A DNA stretch of 64,000 nt from the NCBI RefSeq assembly GCF_001712795.1, contig NZ_KV757605.1, positions 26,212 through 90,211 of the forward strand, read 5' to 3'. The notes under the pieces are model-generated. The model was not told the DNA's origin and searched no databases. It was given only the letters and a program-made list of their open reading frames with translations. The DNA comes from Nostoc sp. KVJ20. Its GTDB lineage: Bacteria > Cyanobacteriota > Cyanobacteriia > Cyanobacteriales > Nostocaceae. The position numbers and the translations under genes were made by a program. Shown here piece after piece: positions 46,689 through 55,446 of the stretch (positions are counted from its first letter, which is position 1; each line of letters starts with the position of its first letter).

Positions 46689-47555
46689 CTATTTCCTAGG
46701 TATTTCTGCATAACCCCGATTTATTCCAATATTCAAATTTCCTCTACGCCTTGAATTCGCTTTTTCTATACCAATCAACCGATAAATTGTATTTACAAAT
46801 GGTGGATAAATTTGTCCAATTGCAAGCAATAATTTAGTCATACTTTCGTTAAGCAGACCGCCATTGACTATTACCTCTGCCTGGTTTTGCTTAAGAGCTT
46901 TGATGACTGCATTTGCCACATCAGTCGGTATGGAAGTACCTGCAAGCTGAGGAATTTTTAAATCACTATCAACAGTCATCCCGGCTCTACTGACATATCC
47001 CGGACAGATCGTTGAGAGATTTACACCAGTACCAGCTAATTCTTCTCGCACAGCATCACCCCACATAATCAAACCAGCTTTACTCGCAGAATAAATGCTG
47101 TTGTAAGCAACTCCCTTTTTGCCGCCCAGAGAAGCAATATTAACAATATGTCCTGTCCCGCGTTCTAACATACTTGGCAGTAACAAACGCGTCAATTCCA
47201 TAGGAGCAAGTAAATTAGTCGTAACTACTGACTGGATTTCTTCGAGAGAATAATCTACAAAAGTTCGAGAAATGATTATTGCAGCATTATTAATTAAAAT
47301 ATCAACTGGCCCTACAAATTTATTAATCTGATTCACTAGAGTAGAAAATTCTGTCACGTTTGTTATGTCAAAGGGAATACTTATTCCTTTACCGCCAACT
47401 ATTTTGATTTCATCACATGTTTTGTCTAACCCTGACTTGGAACGAGAAACGCTGACTACAGTCGCTTTTTCTTTTGCCAAAGTACGAGCAATATATACTC
47501 CTAATCCACGCGAAGCACCAGTCAAAAGTACTGTTTTACCTTTAAGACTTGTCAT
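46689..47555 (-). CDS. SDR-family oxidoreductase
   Basis: A 288-residue short-chain dehydrogenase: TGASRGLGVYIA cofactor motif (about 12-23), LINNAAIIIS, catalytic serine in NIASLGGKKGVAY, and YSASKAGLIMWGD with the catalytic Tyr/Lys. CPGYVSRAGM follows. The C-terminus lacks a recognisable extra domain. It is distinct from the SDR at 7.3-8.2 kb. Substrate unknown. No operon partner is visible; the upstream spacer is long and AT-rich. Confidence 0.9.
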   Translation of the reverse strand: MTSLKGKTVLLTGASRGLGVYIARTLAKEKATVVSVSRSKSGLDKTCDEIKIVGGKGISIPFDITNVTEFSTLVNQINKFVGPVDILINNAAIIISRTFVDYSLEEIQSVVTTNLLAPMELTRLLLPSMLERGTGHIVNIASLGGKKGVAYNSIYSASKAGLIMWGDAVREELAGTGVNLSTICPGYVSRAGMTVDSDLKIPQLAGTSIPTDVANAVIKALKQNQAEVIVNGGLLNESMTKLLLAIGQIYPPFVNTIYRLIGIEKANSRRRGNLNIGINRGYAEIPRK

Positions 47556-47991
47556 GATAAATTCCTGGTATTTTAATGCTGCGAAAATTTATAGATTACG
47601 AACAACAAATAATTTATAAAGTCAGAAAATTAGGAGTAGCGATCAGCAAAATATATGATCAATAATTAATTCGTGCAAAATCGAGATAATACTTGCGAAC
47701 CCTGCTCTTTATCCAGTAGTAGTCTGTCAATAAATAATTGATGGATAAATTTTCTGTAGAGACGGCGATTTATCGCGTCTCTCTAACCTTACAAGTGCCT
47801 GACTTTTCAAACCAATATTATGTCAGTGAGATACTTAATTGCAACTGATATGCAACACCATAAGTCTCTTTTGGTCTGGATAAAAGTTAAAGGGCAAGGG
47901 GTAAAGGTAAATTCAAACCCTTTCCCTTTGCCCTTTCTCCCTTAACCGAAAACTGTTATGAGTTACCTAACACTAACGCTTCACGTTAATC
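47556..47991. repeat. Spacer with palindrome and STRR hairpin
   Basis: GAGACGGCGATTTATCGCGT (47759-47782 region) belongs to the dispersed palindrome family. At 47889-47938, AAAGGGCAAGGGGTAAAGG is mirrored by CCTTTCCCTTTGCCCTTT, another purine/pyrimidine inverted arm pair, just past the threonine synthase stop. No gene is seen. Confidence 0.6.
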
Positions 47992-49083
47992 TTAAAATCC
48001 CATTGCCTCAGCGACTGCGCCCAATTCTGCTGCAATACCCTGTTTAAATTGACTGTGATTGTGTTTAATGGCTGTATCTGGGTCTTTGAGACCATTGCCT
48101 GTGAGGACACAAACCACTGTTGCCCCTGTGGGAATTTGGTCTTTCACTTGCAATAAACCGGCTACAGAAGCGGCGCTAGCGGGTTCACAGAAGATACCTT
48201 CTGATGCTGCTAAAAGTCGATAAGCGTCAAGAATTTCTGCATCGGTGACGGCGTGGAAATTTCCCTGACTTGCGGTTTGGGCTGCGATCGCTAAATCCCA
48301 ACTAGCAGGGTTGCCAATGCGAATTGCTGTCGCTAGGGTTTCGGGATGCGCCACTGGCTGTCCATGTACCAAGGGGGCTGCACCTGCGGCTTGGAATCCC
48401 ATCATTCGGGGTAAGCGATCGCACTTTTTGGCTTGATGATATTGACAAAATCCCATCCAATATGCTGTGATATTCCCGGCATTGCCCACGGGGATACATA
48501 GCCAGTCTGGGGCATCACCCAGCGCATCAACGATTTCAAAGGCTGCTGTTTTCTGCCCTTCTAGGCGGTAGGGATTGACCGAATTCACCAAAGTGATTGG
48601 ATAGGTTTCAGCCATCTCGCGGACAATTTCTAGGGCTTGGTCAAAATTACCTTTAATTGCCAATACTTCTGCCCCGTACAGCAACGCTTGAGCTAATTTG
48701 CCCAGTGCCACATAGCCGTCGGGAATCAGTACAAAGGCATTCATGCCCCCACGCCTCGCATAAGCGGCGGCGGCGGCTGAGGTGTTGCCTGTGCTGGCAC
48801 AAATTACCGCTTTTGCCCCCGCTTCCTTGGCCTTGGAAATTGCCATAGTCATCCCCCGGTCTTTGAAGCTGCCGGTAGGGTTTAGACCATCGTATTTTAC
48901 AAAAACCCGAACTTGTCTGCCAATACGTTCTGCGATCGCTGGCACTGGTATTAGCGGTGTATTTCCCTCTAATAGAGTGACAACCGGTGTTTTTTCGCTG
49001 ACGGGCAAATATTCGCGATAGGCTTCTATCAGTCCGGGCCAGGGTTGGCGATAAGATGTAGCAACAGACAGGCTCAAAGTCAC
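47992..49083 (-). CDS. thrC: Threonine synthase
   Basis: A 363-residue PLP enzyme of the threonine synthase type. The PLP lysine lies in [15 protein letters not shown] (about residue 73). Other landmarks: [29 protein letters not shown] [15 protein letters not shown], and [13 protein letters not shown]. It converts O-phosphohomoserine to threonine. The predicted start is GTG ([13 protein letters not shown]), which I keep because the N-terminus matches homologues as remembered. No operon partner is seen. Confidence 0.95.
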   Translation of the reverse strand: MTLSLSVATSYRQPWPGLIEAYREYLPVSEKTPVVTLLEGNTPLIPVPAIAERIGRQVRVFVKYDGLNPTGSFKDRGMTMAISKAKEAGAKAVICASTGNTSAAAAAYARRGGMNAFVLIPDGYVALGKLAQALLYGAEVLAIKGNFDQALEIVREMAETYPITLVNSVNPYRLEGQKTAAFEIVDALGDAPDWLCIPVGNAGNITAYWMGFCQYHQAKKCDRLPRMMGFQAAGAAPLVHGQPVAHPETLATAIRIGNPASWDLAIAAQTASQGNFHAVTDAEILDAYRLLAASEGIFCEPASAASVAGLLQVKDQIPTGATVVCVLTGNGLKDPDTAIKHNHSQFKQGIAAELGAVAEAMGF

Positions 49084-49718
49084 GGGATTTAAAATTTCTT
49101 AATGTAAGGATTGGATATTTTAGAGAGGGTGGGATCAGGAAGTGCAAAATAGGGAAGAGGAAGAAAGTGAATTTTTCTTTGCTAGTTCCCAGTTAAGAGT
49201 CCCTTAATTCCATTAAGAATATTATTTTTTGTGGTGCAGGCGTTTCACTTGCTATTTTTTATTTTATTTAGAACGTCAGTTTATCATAACCGCCACAGTG
49301 ACATTAGGTTCAACAAATTAGCTTGGGGCAGAGAGGAAAACTCTTCTCCCTGCTCCCTTTCTTCTGCCCCATTCCCCATTCCCCATTCCCTTGTGGATCG
49401 AGTTTTTCATAATTTGGCGTAATTCTTGATAGAGTCTACATATAATTTCTTGCGTAAATTCACCAAAAACAGCGATAATAATTCGTACAAGCATAATTGA
49501 CAGGCTATCAATTAAGTACCATCTCACTGGATGGAAGCTTTACACACTTGGGGCGATGTTTTATTTGGAACACAGCCATTATGATCACCGTCTCTTATGA
49601 TTGAACCCAAAATCCATTAGAGTAATTGATTGAAAATACACAATAATATAATAAAGCTGAAAAGAGCATTATTATATTATTTCTAATGGTGTGAGTTAAA
49701 TTGTGGATTTAATTAGCG
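49084..49718. other. Gene-free spacer with STRR and AT-rich palindrome
   Basis: A short STRR ('ccattcc', about 49368-49392) and a hairpin-capable AT palindrome, AATAATATAAT (49642-49652) against ATTATATTATT (49671-49681), lie here. The second is directly upstream of the small gene at 49719. No ORF is supported. Confidence 0.5.
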
Positions 49719-49910
49719 ATGCCTACTTGTTTATCTAATGTTTCCGATCGCGAGTCCCAGGCTAACTGGGTCAGTAAGTTAACCAAGTCTTACTATCAAG
49801 ACGATCAGCAAGCTAAATTGATGCATTTACAGGCAGAGGTAGACTCTCTGTTGCAGCAGTTGGAAAACCTGAAGCACCAACGTCTAGCCGAAACTAACCA
49901 ACAACAATAA
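49719..49910 (+). CDS. Small conserved cyanobacterial protein
   Basis: A 63-residue protein: N-terminal MPTCLSNVSDRESQANWVSK, then a helical coiled-coil-like half (KLMHLQAEVDSLLQQLENLK) and a Gln-rich tail. I recognise it as a small conserved protein of filamentous cyanobacteria with no known function. The helix suggests dimerisation or partner binding. A GGGCTACGCC-type repeat follows at 49926-49956. Confidence 0.65.
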   Translation: MPTCLSNVSDRESQANWVSKLTKSYYQDDQQAKLMHLQAEVDSLLQQLENLKHQRLAETNQQQ

Positions 49911-50010
49911 GTTAGTCTTCTAGATAGCGATGTCTACGACGGGCTACGCCTACGCTTTTCCCCTCTTTAATTTAAATTTGAGTAACGGGGAAATTTGAGT
50001 CAGGGGTGCG

Positions 50011-52371
50011 TTATTCAAAGCGCTGATTTTTCTCTGACCAGCGCTTCAAACTGTAATTATGAGCATTTTCTACCAACAAAGCTAAGGATTGCACCCCTGA
50101 AAGCTTGGCGATCGCAGAGAGTCTTTGTAAGTAATTTCCTGTAAAATCAGTGTAAATGACTTTATTCCGATCAGATAAAATTATAGTCCGGTCACGGCGT
50201 TGCTCTGTGTTCTCCCCCTGAATTGCAGGTTTAGACTCATTCAACGATGTTATTGCTTCTGGTGAGATAGTCAGTATTATTTCTGGTTGAGCGTTATTTG
50301 TTAAATCAATCACTTGAACAGGCCAGTTACCCAATTTTTCCTGCATCTGTTCAAAACTAGGAATAGCACCAGCCGGAACTTCACCAGATTGCTGTAAAGA
50401 TTTCCACAAACTCGATAGCATTACCTTCACCCCTTGGGGATTTTGTTGATATAGTTCCCGTAGAGTAATGGGAGATGGTTGCACCCATTCTAGTGCTGCA
50501 TTGGTCAGGGCTAAAGGTTTTGGTTGAAGAACATCGTTTTGATTATCTGGAATTTTTGGGCCAGCAGCTAATAGGCGCAAAACTTTACCCCGTAGTTGCA
50601 CTGCTTTGATAGCGGCTATAGTAATTTGTTGTTCTCCATTTGGTAACCAGACCACAATCTGGATTTCAGGGTCAGAAGTGATGCCCAAAGTTTTCCCCAA
50701 AAATTTAGCGGACTCAGTTTTGGGTAAGTTGAAATTCTCAAAAGGGAAATTTAGCCAGCGTTTTCCGTCATTAAATGCACTCACCTCCACCTGATACCAA
50801 ACTTGGTTATCTGTGAGTTTCAAATCTGCTGAGGAATTTGTTTGCAGCCAGTCGGTGTTAATAACTTGAGTGATTGGTTGGACTGTACCAATAATCTGAC
50901 TAGGGTGAGTAGAGGATATTTGCGACTTTGTACCCTCACCATTGAGTCTTGCTAACAGACTTTGAATATAAGCAAGATTATCTTTTGTAATTTTTGGTTG
51001 CGCCTTTAACCAAGAATTAGCATGTCCTTCTCCCCGCTGAACTGCTAAAATCAAAGCGAACCAAGCTTGCACCTCTCGTCTATTTGGGTTCACCCGCAAC
51101 GCCGCCGCTGTGCGATTCCACAACCGTTTTTCATCAGCTTTGAGTAGGGTGGCAATTTCTTGGGCATTATGTGGCGACGCTTCAAACACCTGTAAAGCCT
51201 TCTCCCAGCGACCATCAATCAAATCTGCTAGTGCTTCTTGACTAGGACTTGCCCAATTTTTTTGGGCTTGGATTTTGGTAAGTTGGGAATGCAAACGAAT
51301 CAAATCCATTTGCGCTTGCGCCGCCTCTGGTAAAACTCCCTTGCGCTGTTTTTTGATTGACTTCAACCATTCAAAGGCTGGTGTCCACAGTCCACTACGG
51401 GCAATTGACAGGGCATTTTGGTATGCAGAATCCTTGAAAGCTGGTGATTTGAGGGTAATTTCCTCCAATTGAATTGGTTTGAGGAATAACTTCAGAGGCT
51501 TGACTTGATAAACCTGTAAGTGGGGTTCTAAACCTATAGTTTGATCAACAACTAACTCTTTTGTACCATCACCAGTTACCTGCTGCCATTTGGGCAATTG
51601 TCCATTAGGACTAGTCCAAGACAACATTTGTAGTAAATTCGTGCGTTCTGGATTGTAGTATACAACGTGACCGTATGCGAACGCACCAGTTCCTTGTTGG
51701 CGTTGACCCCGCAAATCAAACCAAACCCCTGGTGATGGTGTCCCACCTTCAAAACGTTGTACCTTATTTAAAGGTAGAGGAATATTAATATCTTGGGGTT
51801 CTAATGTTCCATCAAGTAAGGGAGAAATCACAAAGGATTCATCTGGGCCAGTTATAGGTAATTGAGTCGCTAGATAGTAGTAATTTTCTGACTGAGATTT
51901 AAACTCTAACTCTTCTGAGCGCTCGTAAACCCTGAGTTCCACCAGTTCTTCACAATCAGATTGACAATTAGCACGCTGCTGAAAAACTGGCAGTAAAAAT
52001 GATTTTTTCACATCTTGATGTAAAGGCAGAGTTTCCCCAAATATTTGGTTTTTTTTACTCAAATCGAGTTGAATTTGTTCGAGAGTTTGGGGGCGTTCGT
52101 GATTACCAAGGGGGATTTGCGCCCATGCAGGTAAAATTTTATTTAGCCAGCTTACCTGGTCTGGATTGAAAATGAAGAGAACGCTAATCCAGGCAAAAGC
52201 CATAATTAGACTAGCACTACTTAACAGAATTGCGATTGCTAGCGTTGACGACAAACAATTTCCCCGTTTTAGTTTTTTCTGGGGTTTTTTAACAACGCTT
52301 TTCATCGCACCTGCATGAGGTTTATTTTGTTTAGAGGCTTTTGGTGTCAGCTTGCGTGAACGATTTGCCAT
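50011..52371 (-). CDS. Large single-pass membrane protein of unknown function
   Basis: A 786-residue protein. Basic N-terminus (about 1-40), one membrane segment (TLAIAILLSSASLIMAFAWI, about 44-64) and a long external or periplasmic region. Within it, residues about 340-470 look like alpha-helical TPR-type repeats (EWLKSIKKQRKGVLPEAAQA; RREVQAWFALILAVQRGEG). The last 200 residues resemble no family I know. Conserved in cyanobacteria as far as I recall, function unknown. It is flanked by STRR arms at 52375-52495. Confidence 0.65.
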   Translation of the reverse strand: MANRSRKLTPKASKQNKPHAGAMKSVVKKPQKKLKRGNCLSSTLAIAILLSSASLIMAFAWISVLFIFNPDQVSWLNKILPAWAQIPLGNHERPQTLEQIQLDLSKKNQIFGETLPLHQDVKKSFLLPVFQQRANCQSDCEELVELRVYERSEELEFKSQSENYYYLATQLPITGPDESFVISPLLDGTLEPQDINIPLPLNKVQRFEGGTPSPGVWFDLRGQRQQGTGAFAYGHVVYYNPERTNLLQMLSWTSPNGQLPKWQQVTGDGTKELVVDQTIGLEPHLQVYQVKPLKLFLKPIQLEEITLKSPAFKDSAYQNALSIARSGLWTPAFEWLKSIKKQRKGVLPEAAQAQMDLIRLHSQLTKIQAQKNWASPSQEALADLIDGRWEKALQVFEASPHNAQEIATLLKADEKRLWNRTAAALRVNPNRREVQAWFALILAVQRGEGHANSWLKAQPKITKDNLAYIQSLLARLNGEGTKSQISSTHPSQIIGTVQPITQVINTDWLQTNSSADLKLTDNQVWYQVEVSAFNDGKRWLNFPFENFNLPKTESAKFLGKTLGITSDPEIQIVVWLPNGEQQITIAAIKAVQLRGKVLRLLAAGPKIPDNQNDVLQPKPLALTNAALEWVQPSPITLRELYQQNPQGVKVMLSSLWKSLQQSGEVPAGAIPSFEQMQEKLGNWPVQVIDLTNNAQPEIILTISPEAITSLNESKPAIQGENTEQRRDRTIILSDRNKVIYTDFTGNYLQRLSAIAKLSGVQSLALLVENAHNYSLKRWSEKNQRFE

Positions 52372-52374
52372 AGA

Positions 52375-52495
52375 TTAGGAACTGGGGATTAGGGATAAGG
52401 AATTAGGGATTGGGAATTAGGGATTAGGGATTGAGAAAACTCTTTCCTAGTCCCCAGTCCCCAATCCCCAGTACCTAGTCCCCAGTCCCCAATAC
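52375..52495. repeat. STRR inverted arms between the 50-kb gene and the porin
   Basis: 'ggggatt/agggatt' units (52383-52432) are mirrored by 'agtcccc/aatcccc' units (52450-52493). Same paired purine/pyrimidine design as at 8.8, 18.9, 21.0, 29.4 and 47.9 kb. Confidence 0.7.
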
Positions 52496-52633
52496 CCTGT
52501 TATACTCGTCCTTTCAGAAGTTGCCCAGAAGCATTAAGTCTAATTTGGGACAAAATCCGTAAATGTCCCCATGTGAACCCTAGATGATCGCGAATACACT
52601 CTTCACTTAAGTATGTGAGCAGAGTGTAAAAAA

Positions 52634-54337
52634 TTGAAAGGTAGACTTATTAGCCGCAGTCATCGCAAAACCTGGATGCTCGCATGGTTACTAATTGCGG
52701 GAGTACATGGAGTTGCACAAAAAGCACTAGCACAAGAATACATAGATACAATAACTACTCAGGAGTCAGGAGTTAAGAGCGATAATATTATTCCCTCATC
52801 TCCCTCCCCAGAAGAACCGATGGCGCAAGTTACATCGGTTTCTCAACTCAAGGACGTACAACCAAACGATTGGGCATTCCAAGCATTACAGTCTTTAGTA
52901 GAACGCTATGGTTGTATAGCTGGCTATCCAGATAGTAGCTATCGCGGTAATCGCGCCTTAACTAGGTATGAATTTGCCGCTGGTGTGAATGCTTGTTTAG
53001 ATAGAGTCAACGAATTAATCACTACAGCCACCAACGATTTAGTGACTCGCGAAGATTTAGCAATATTACAAAAATTGCAGTCAGAATTTTCCCCTGAATT
53101 AGCAACTTTACGGGGTCGTGTCGATAGTTTAGAAGCCAGAACAGCCGAAATCAAAGCCAACCAATTCTCAGCAACAACCAAACTCAACGGACTACTAATA
53201 GTTGGCGTTCAAGGACGGACTAGCAATCGTGGTGATGTAAATCCTAGAAATGGACAAAAAGATACAGATGATGCGGGGACAAACACTAATGTCATATCCC
53301 TCGCGCAACTATATTTAACTAGCCAAATCACTCCCAATAGTTACTTGTTTACAGGTCTTATAGATGGTAAAGGAAGAACTACGCCTAGATTTACTAATAG
53401 CGTTTCCCGAAATGACGTTTTACTTGGCTACGAATTTCCTACAGATAGCTTGATTGTAAGTGACCTCAATTTGCATTGGCTGGTGACAGATAAATTAGCA
53501 GTAATGGTGGGAACAGAAGGCGTAAGTATGCCAGCTGCTTTCCGAGGCCCCAATCGGGTAGAAAGTGCTGCAACAGGGCCGCTGTCTTATTTTGCCCAAA
53601 GAAACCCAATTTTAAATATGGGATACGGTCACGGTGGTATAGCTATTGATTGGCAATTTACTAAACGCGCTAGTTTGCAGGCAATTTATACTAGTTATCA
53701 ACCAGGAAATCCTGGGACAGCTAGTGGTTTATTTGATGGAACCACCACTACAGGTGTGCAATTACTGCTGACACCAACTGATACTCTCGATTTAAGTTTG
53801 TATTACGTTAACAATTACTCTTCTGATGGTTGTTTACTAACCTTTGTTGGCGATGAATGCTTAACTACAGTTAATACCACTACCGGAAGATCAGCACCGC
53901 TGCAAACTAACGCCGTGGGTGCGACTGTAACTTGGCAAATTTCTCCCCGCATTAGCGCAGGTGCATGGGGTGGTTATACTAAATCTTATATTCCTGGGCA
54001 ATCAGGAAATGTAGAAACTACGAATTATATGGTGTTCATGAATTTCCCTGATTTATTTGCTAAAGGTAATTTGGGAGGAATTTATGTTGGTCAACCTCCT
54101 AAAATTACCAGTAGCAACTTACCTGTGGGGAATAATGTCCCTGATTTTGTAAATAGTGGTTTAGGACGTGCAGGTGGACAACCAGGAACGACCACTCAAA
54201 TCGAGGCATTTTATCGTTTTCAGCTAACAAATAATATCAGTATTACACCAGGAATAATTCATATCTTAGAGCCTGGTCATACACCAGATAGTGACTCAGT
54301 TACTATCGGCATTTTGCGAAGTACTTTTAGTTTTTAA
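52634..54337 (+). CDS. SLH-domain outer-membrane porin (iron uptake porin / SomB type)
   Basis: A 567-residue cyanobacterial porin. Signal peptide (about 1-33, ending near AQKALAQ), SLH domain at about 66-115 (VQPNDWAFQALQSLVERYGC, GNRALTRYEFAAGVNACLD), a short coiled coil (about 135-175), then an OprB-like beta-barrel ending in an aromatic residue (ILRSTFSF). The SLH domain binds pectinlike/peptidoglycan-linked polymer. The start is TTG at 52634 (MKGRLISRSHRKTW), chosen because the signal peptide needs its basic n-region; an internal ATG would remove it. A hairpin follows the stop. Confidence 0.88.
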   Translation: MKGRLISRSHRKTWMLAWLLIAGVHGVAQKALAQEYIDTITTQESGVKSDNIIPSSPSPEEPMAQVTSVSQLKDVQPNDWAFQALQSLVERYGCIAGYPDSSYRGNRALTRYEFAAGVNACLDRVNELITTATNDLVTREDLAILQKLQSEFSPELATLRGRVDSLEARTAEIKANQFSATTKLNGLLIVGVQGRTSNRGDVNPRNGQKDTDDAGTNTNVISLAQLYLTSQITPNSYLFTGLIDGKGRTTPRFTNSVSRNDVLLGYEFPTDSLIVSDLNLHWLVTDKLAVMVGTEGVSMPAAFRGPNRVESAATGPLSYFAQRNPILNMGYGHGGIAIDWQFTKRASLQAIYTSYQPGNPGTASGLFDGTTTTGVQLLLTPTDTLDLSLYYVNNYSSDGCLLTFVGDECLTTVNTTTGRSAPLQTNAVGATVTWQISPRISAGAWGGYTKSYIPGQSGNVETTNYMVFMNFPDLFAKGNLGGIYVGQPPKITSSNLPVGNNVPDFVNSGLGRAGGQPGTTTQIEAFYRFQLTNNISITPGIIHILEPGHTPDSDSVTIGILRSTFSF

Positions 54338-54349
54338 TTTTTTGTAAAT

Positions 54350-54377
54350 AAAAAAGGTTTGGCGGTGAGCCAAACCT
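54350..54377. terminator. Bidirectional hairpin after the porin (T4)
   Basis: AGGTTTGGC (54355-54363) pairs with GCCAAACCT (54369-54377), loop GGTGA. On the minus strand it is followed by a run of T, making a good minus-strand intrinsic terminator; on the plus strand it follows the porin stop but lacks a T-tract. Confidence 0.7.
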
Positions 54378-54520
54378 ATATATAAATCCAGTGCATAACA
54401 ACATCCCGAATTAATTTACTCATTATTCTATTCATAGGGCATCTTCCTATAGGATGTGTGCAAATATCCTGAAACCTGATAAGACATTACTCCAGTATTA
54501 TTGAATACCTAAAATATAAA

Positions 54521-54558
54521 ATTAATCTGCCATAGGTTAGAGGCTATGGCAGATTAAT
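54521..54558 (-). terminator. Perfect 15-bp hairpin (T3)
   Basis: ATTAATCTGCCATAG (54521-54535) pairs perfectly with CTATGGCAGATTAAT (54544-54558), 8-nt loop. On the minus strand TTTATATTTT follows. Confidence 0.6.
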
Positions 54559-54640
54559 TTAGATGTTAAAATTAGCAAAAAAACTAGCAGTATTTTTATA
54601 TCCAGAACTTACATTAAAGCGATTTTTCGAACTAGCAAGC

Positions 54641-54812
54641 AAAATAAAAGACGGGATGGTTTATCCCGTCTAAATAGCTTGAAAGTGGAAATACACCTTG
54701 AACTGTGGAAAAATAGCACAAATAAAACTCAATAGATTGTAAGGCTAGCAAATAATCTTAACAGAAAATTTTAGTTGAGCTTAGTTTTTTTTAATGTTTT
54801 AATTATTTGCAT
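54641..54812 (-). ncRNA. Candidate minus-strand small RNA, unit 2
   Basis: Minus-strand intrinsic terminator AGACGGGAT / ATCCCGTCT (54649-54671) followed by TTTATTTT. Upstream at 54820-54862 is a promoter-like block GATATATT preceded by 20 nt and two TTTGGCA words, the same block and spacing as unit 1. The implied transcript is about 170 nt. There is no ORF. Confidence 0.45.
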
Positions 54813-54873
54813 TCTAGCAAATATATCATATTTTGCTTTGAGTGTAATGCCAAAATGCCAAATAATCAGCAAT

Positions 54874-54929
54874 AAAAAAGACGGGCTTTAGCCCGTCCTA
54901 TGTATAATAAGTAAAAACATCTTGGTAAT
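54874..54929 (-). ncRNA. Candidate minus-strand small RNA, unit 1
   Basis: Minus-strand terminator GACGGGC-TAAA-GCCCGTC (54880-54897) followed by TTTTTT (54874-54879). The promoter-like block GATATATT lies at 54936-54943, with two TTTGGCA words 20 nt further upstream (54964-54978). The implied transcript is about 55 nt. Paralogous in layout to unit 2. Confidence 0.5.
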
Positions 54930-55446
54930 TTCTGCAATATATCAAAATACTCTAATTACAATGTGCCAAATTGCCAAATACTTAGCAATAGAAGATGAAT
55001 ATTAATTTATCTGTAATTGGATATTTTTATCAGCTATAAATTTTACTATCAACATAAATGAATAGTTATCTAGATTGCCTCCTATTCGGTGTAAACTATC
55101 ACAATAAGAAGAAGAGTAAATTGTGAAGACTTGAGAGGTTTGTCATTTCAAGGGGCTGGGTGTTTGCTCATCTCTACTAATTTGCAGCAGCGATCGCAGT
55201 AGCTCGGTTTTTATACCTTGATTCCTTAACGCCATTGTTGTTGCGGTGCAGAACGCAGGTTTTATAGAGTAGAAGCGATGAAAACCCCTGTATGAGATTT
55301 GTTTGCTCTATTTTCACCCTTGGCGTTGCTTGCTGTTTATTAGAGTGTTAGGCTGAGATTTTCTGGCTAAACCACCTGTATAGGCTGTTACTCAGAAAAA
55401 GTCTGGCTATTACTCCGATTTTGGTAGTGAGAGAAAGGATTTGGTC
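54930..55446. other. Gene-free region upstream of the LRR-ROC-COR gene
   Basis: Apart from the promoter-like block at 54936-54990 no element is recognised. The stretch 55100-55440 presumably holds the promoter of the LRR gene; it has ordinary composition and one HIP1-like site (GCGATCGC near 55190). Confidence 0.4.
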
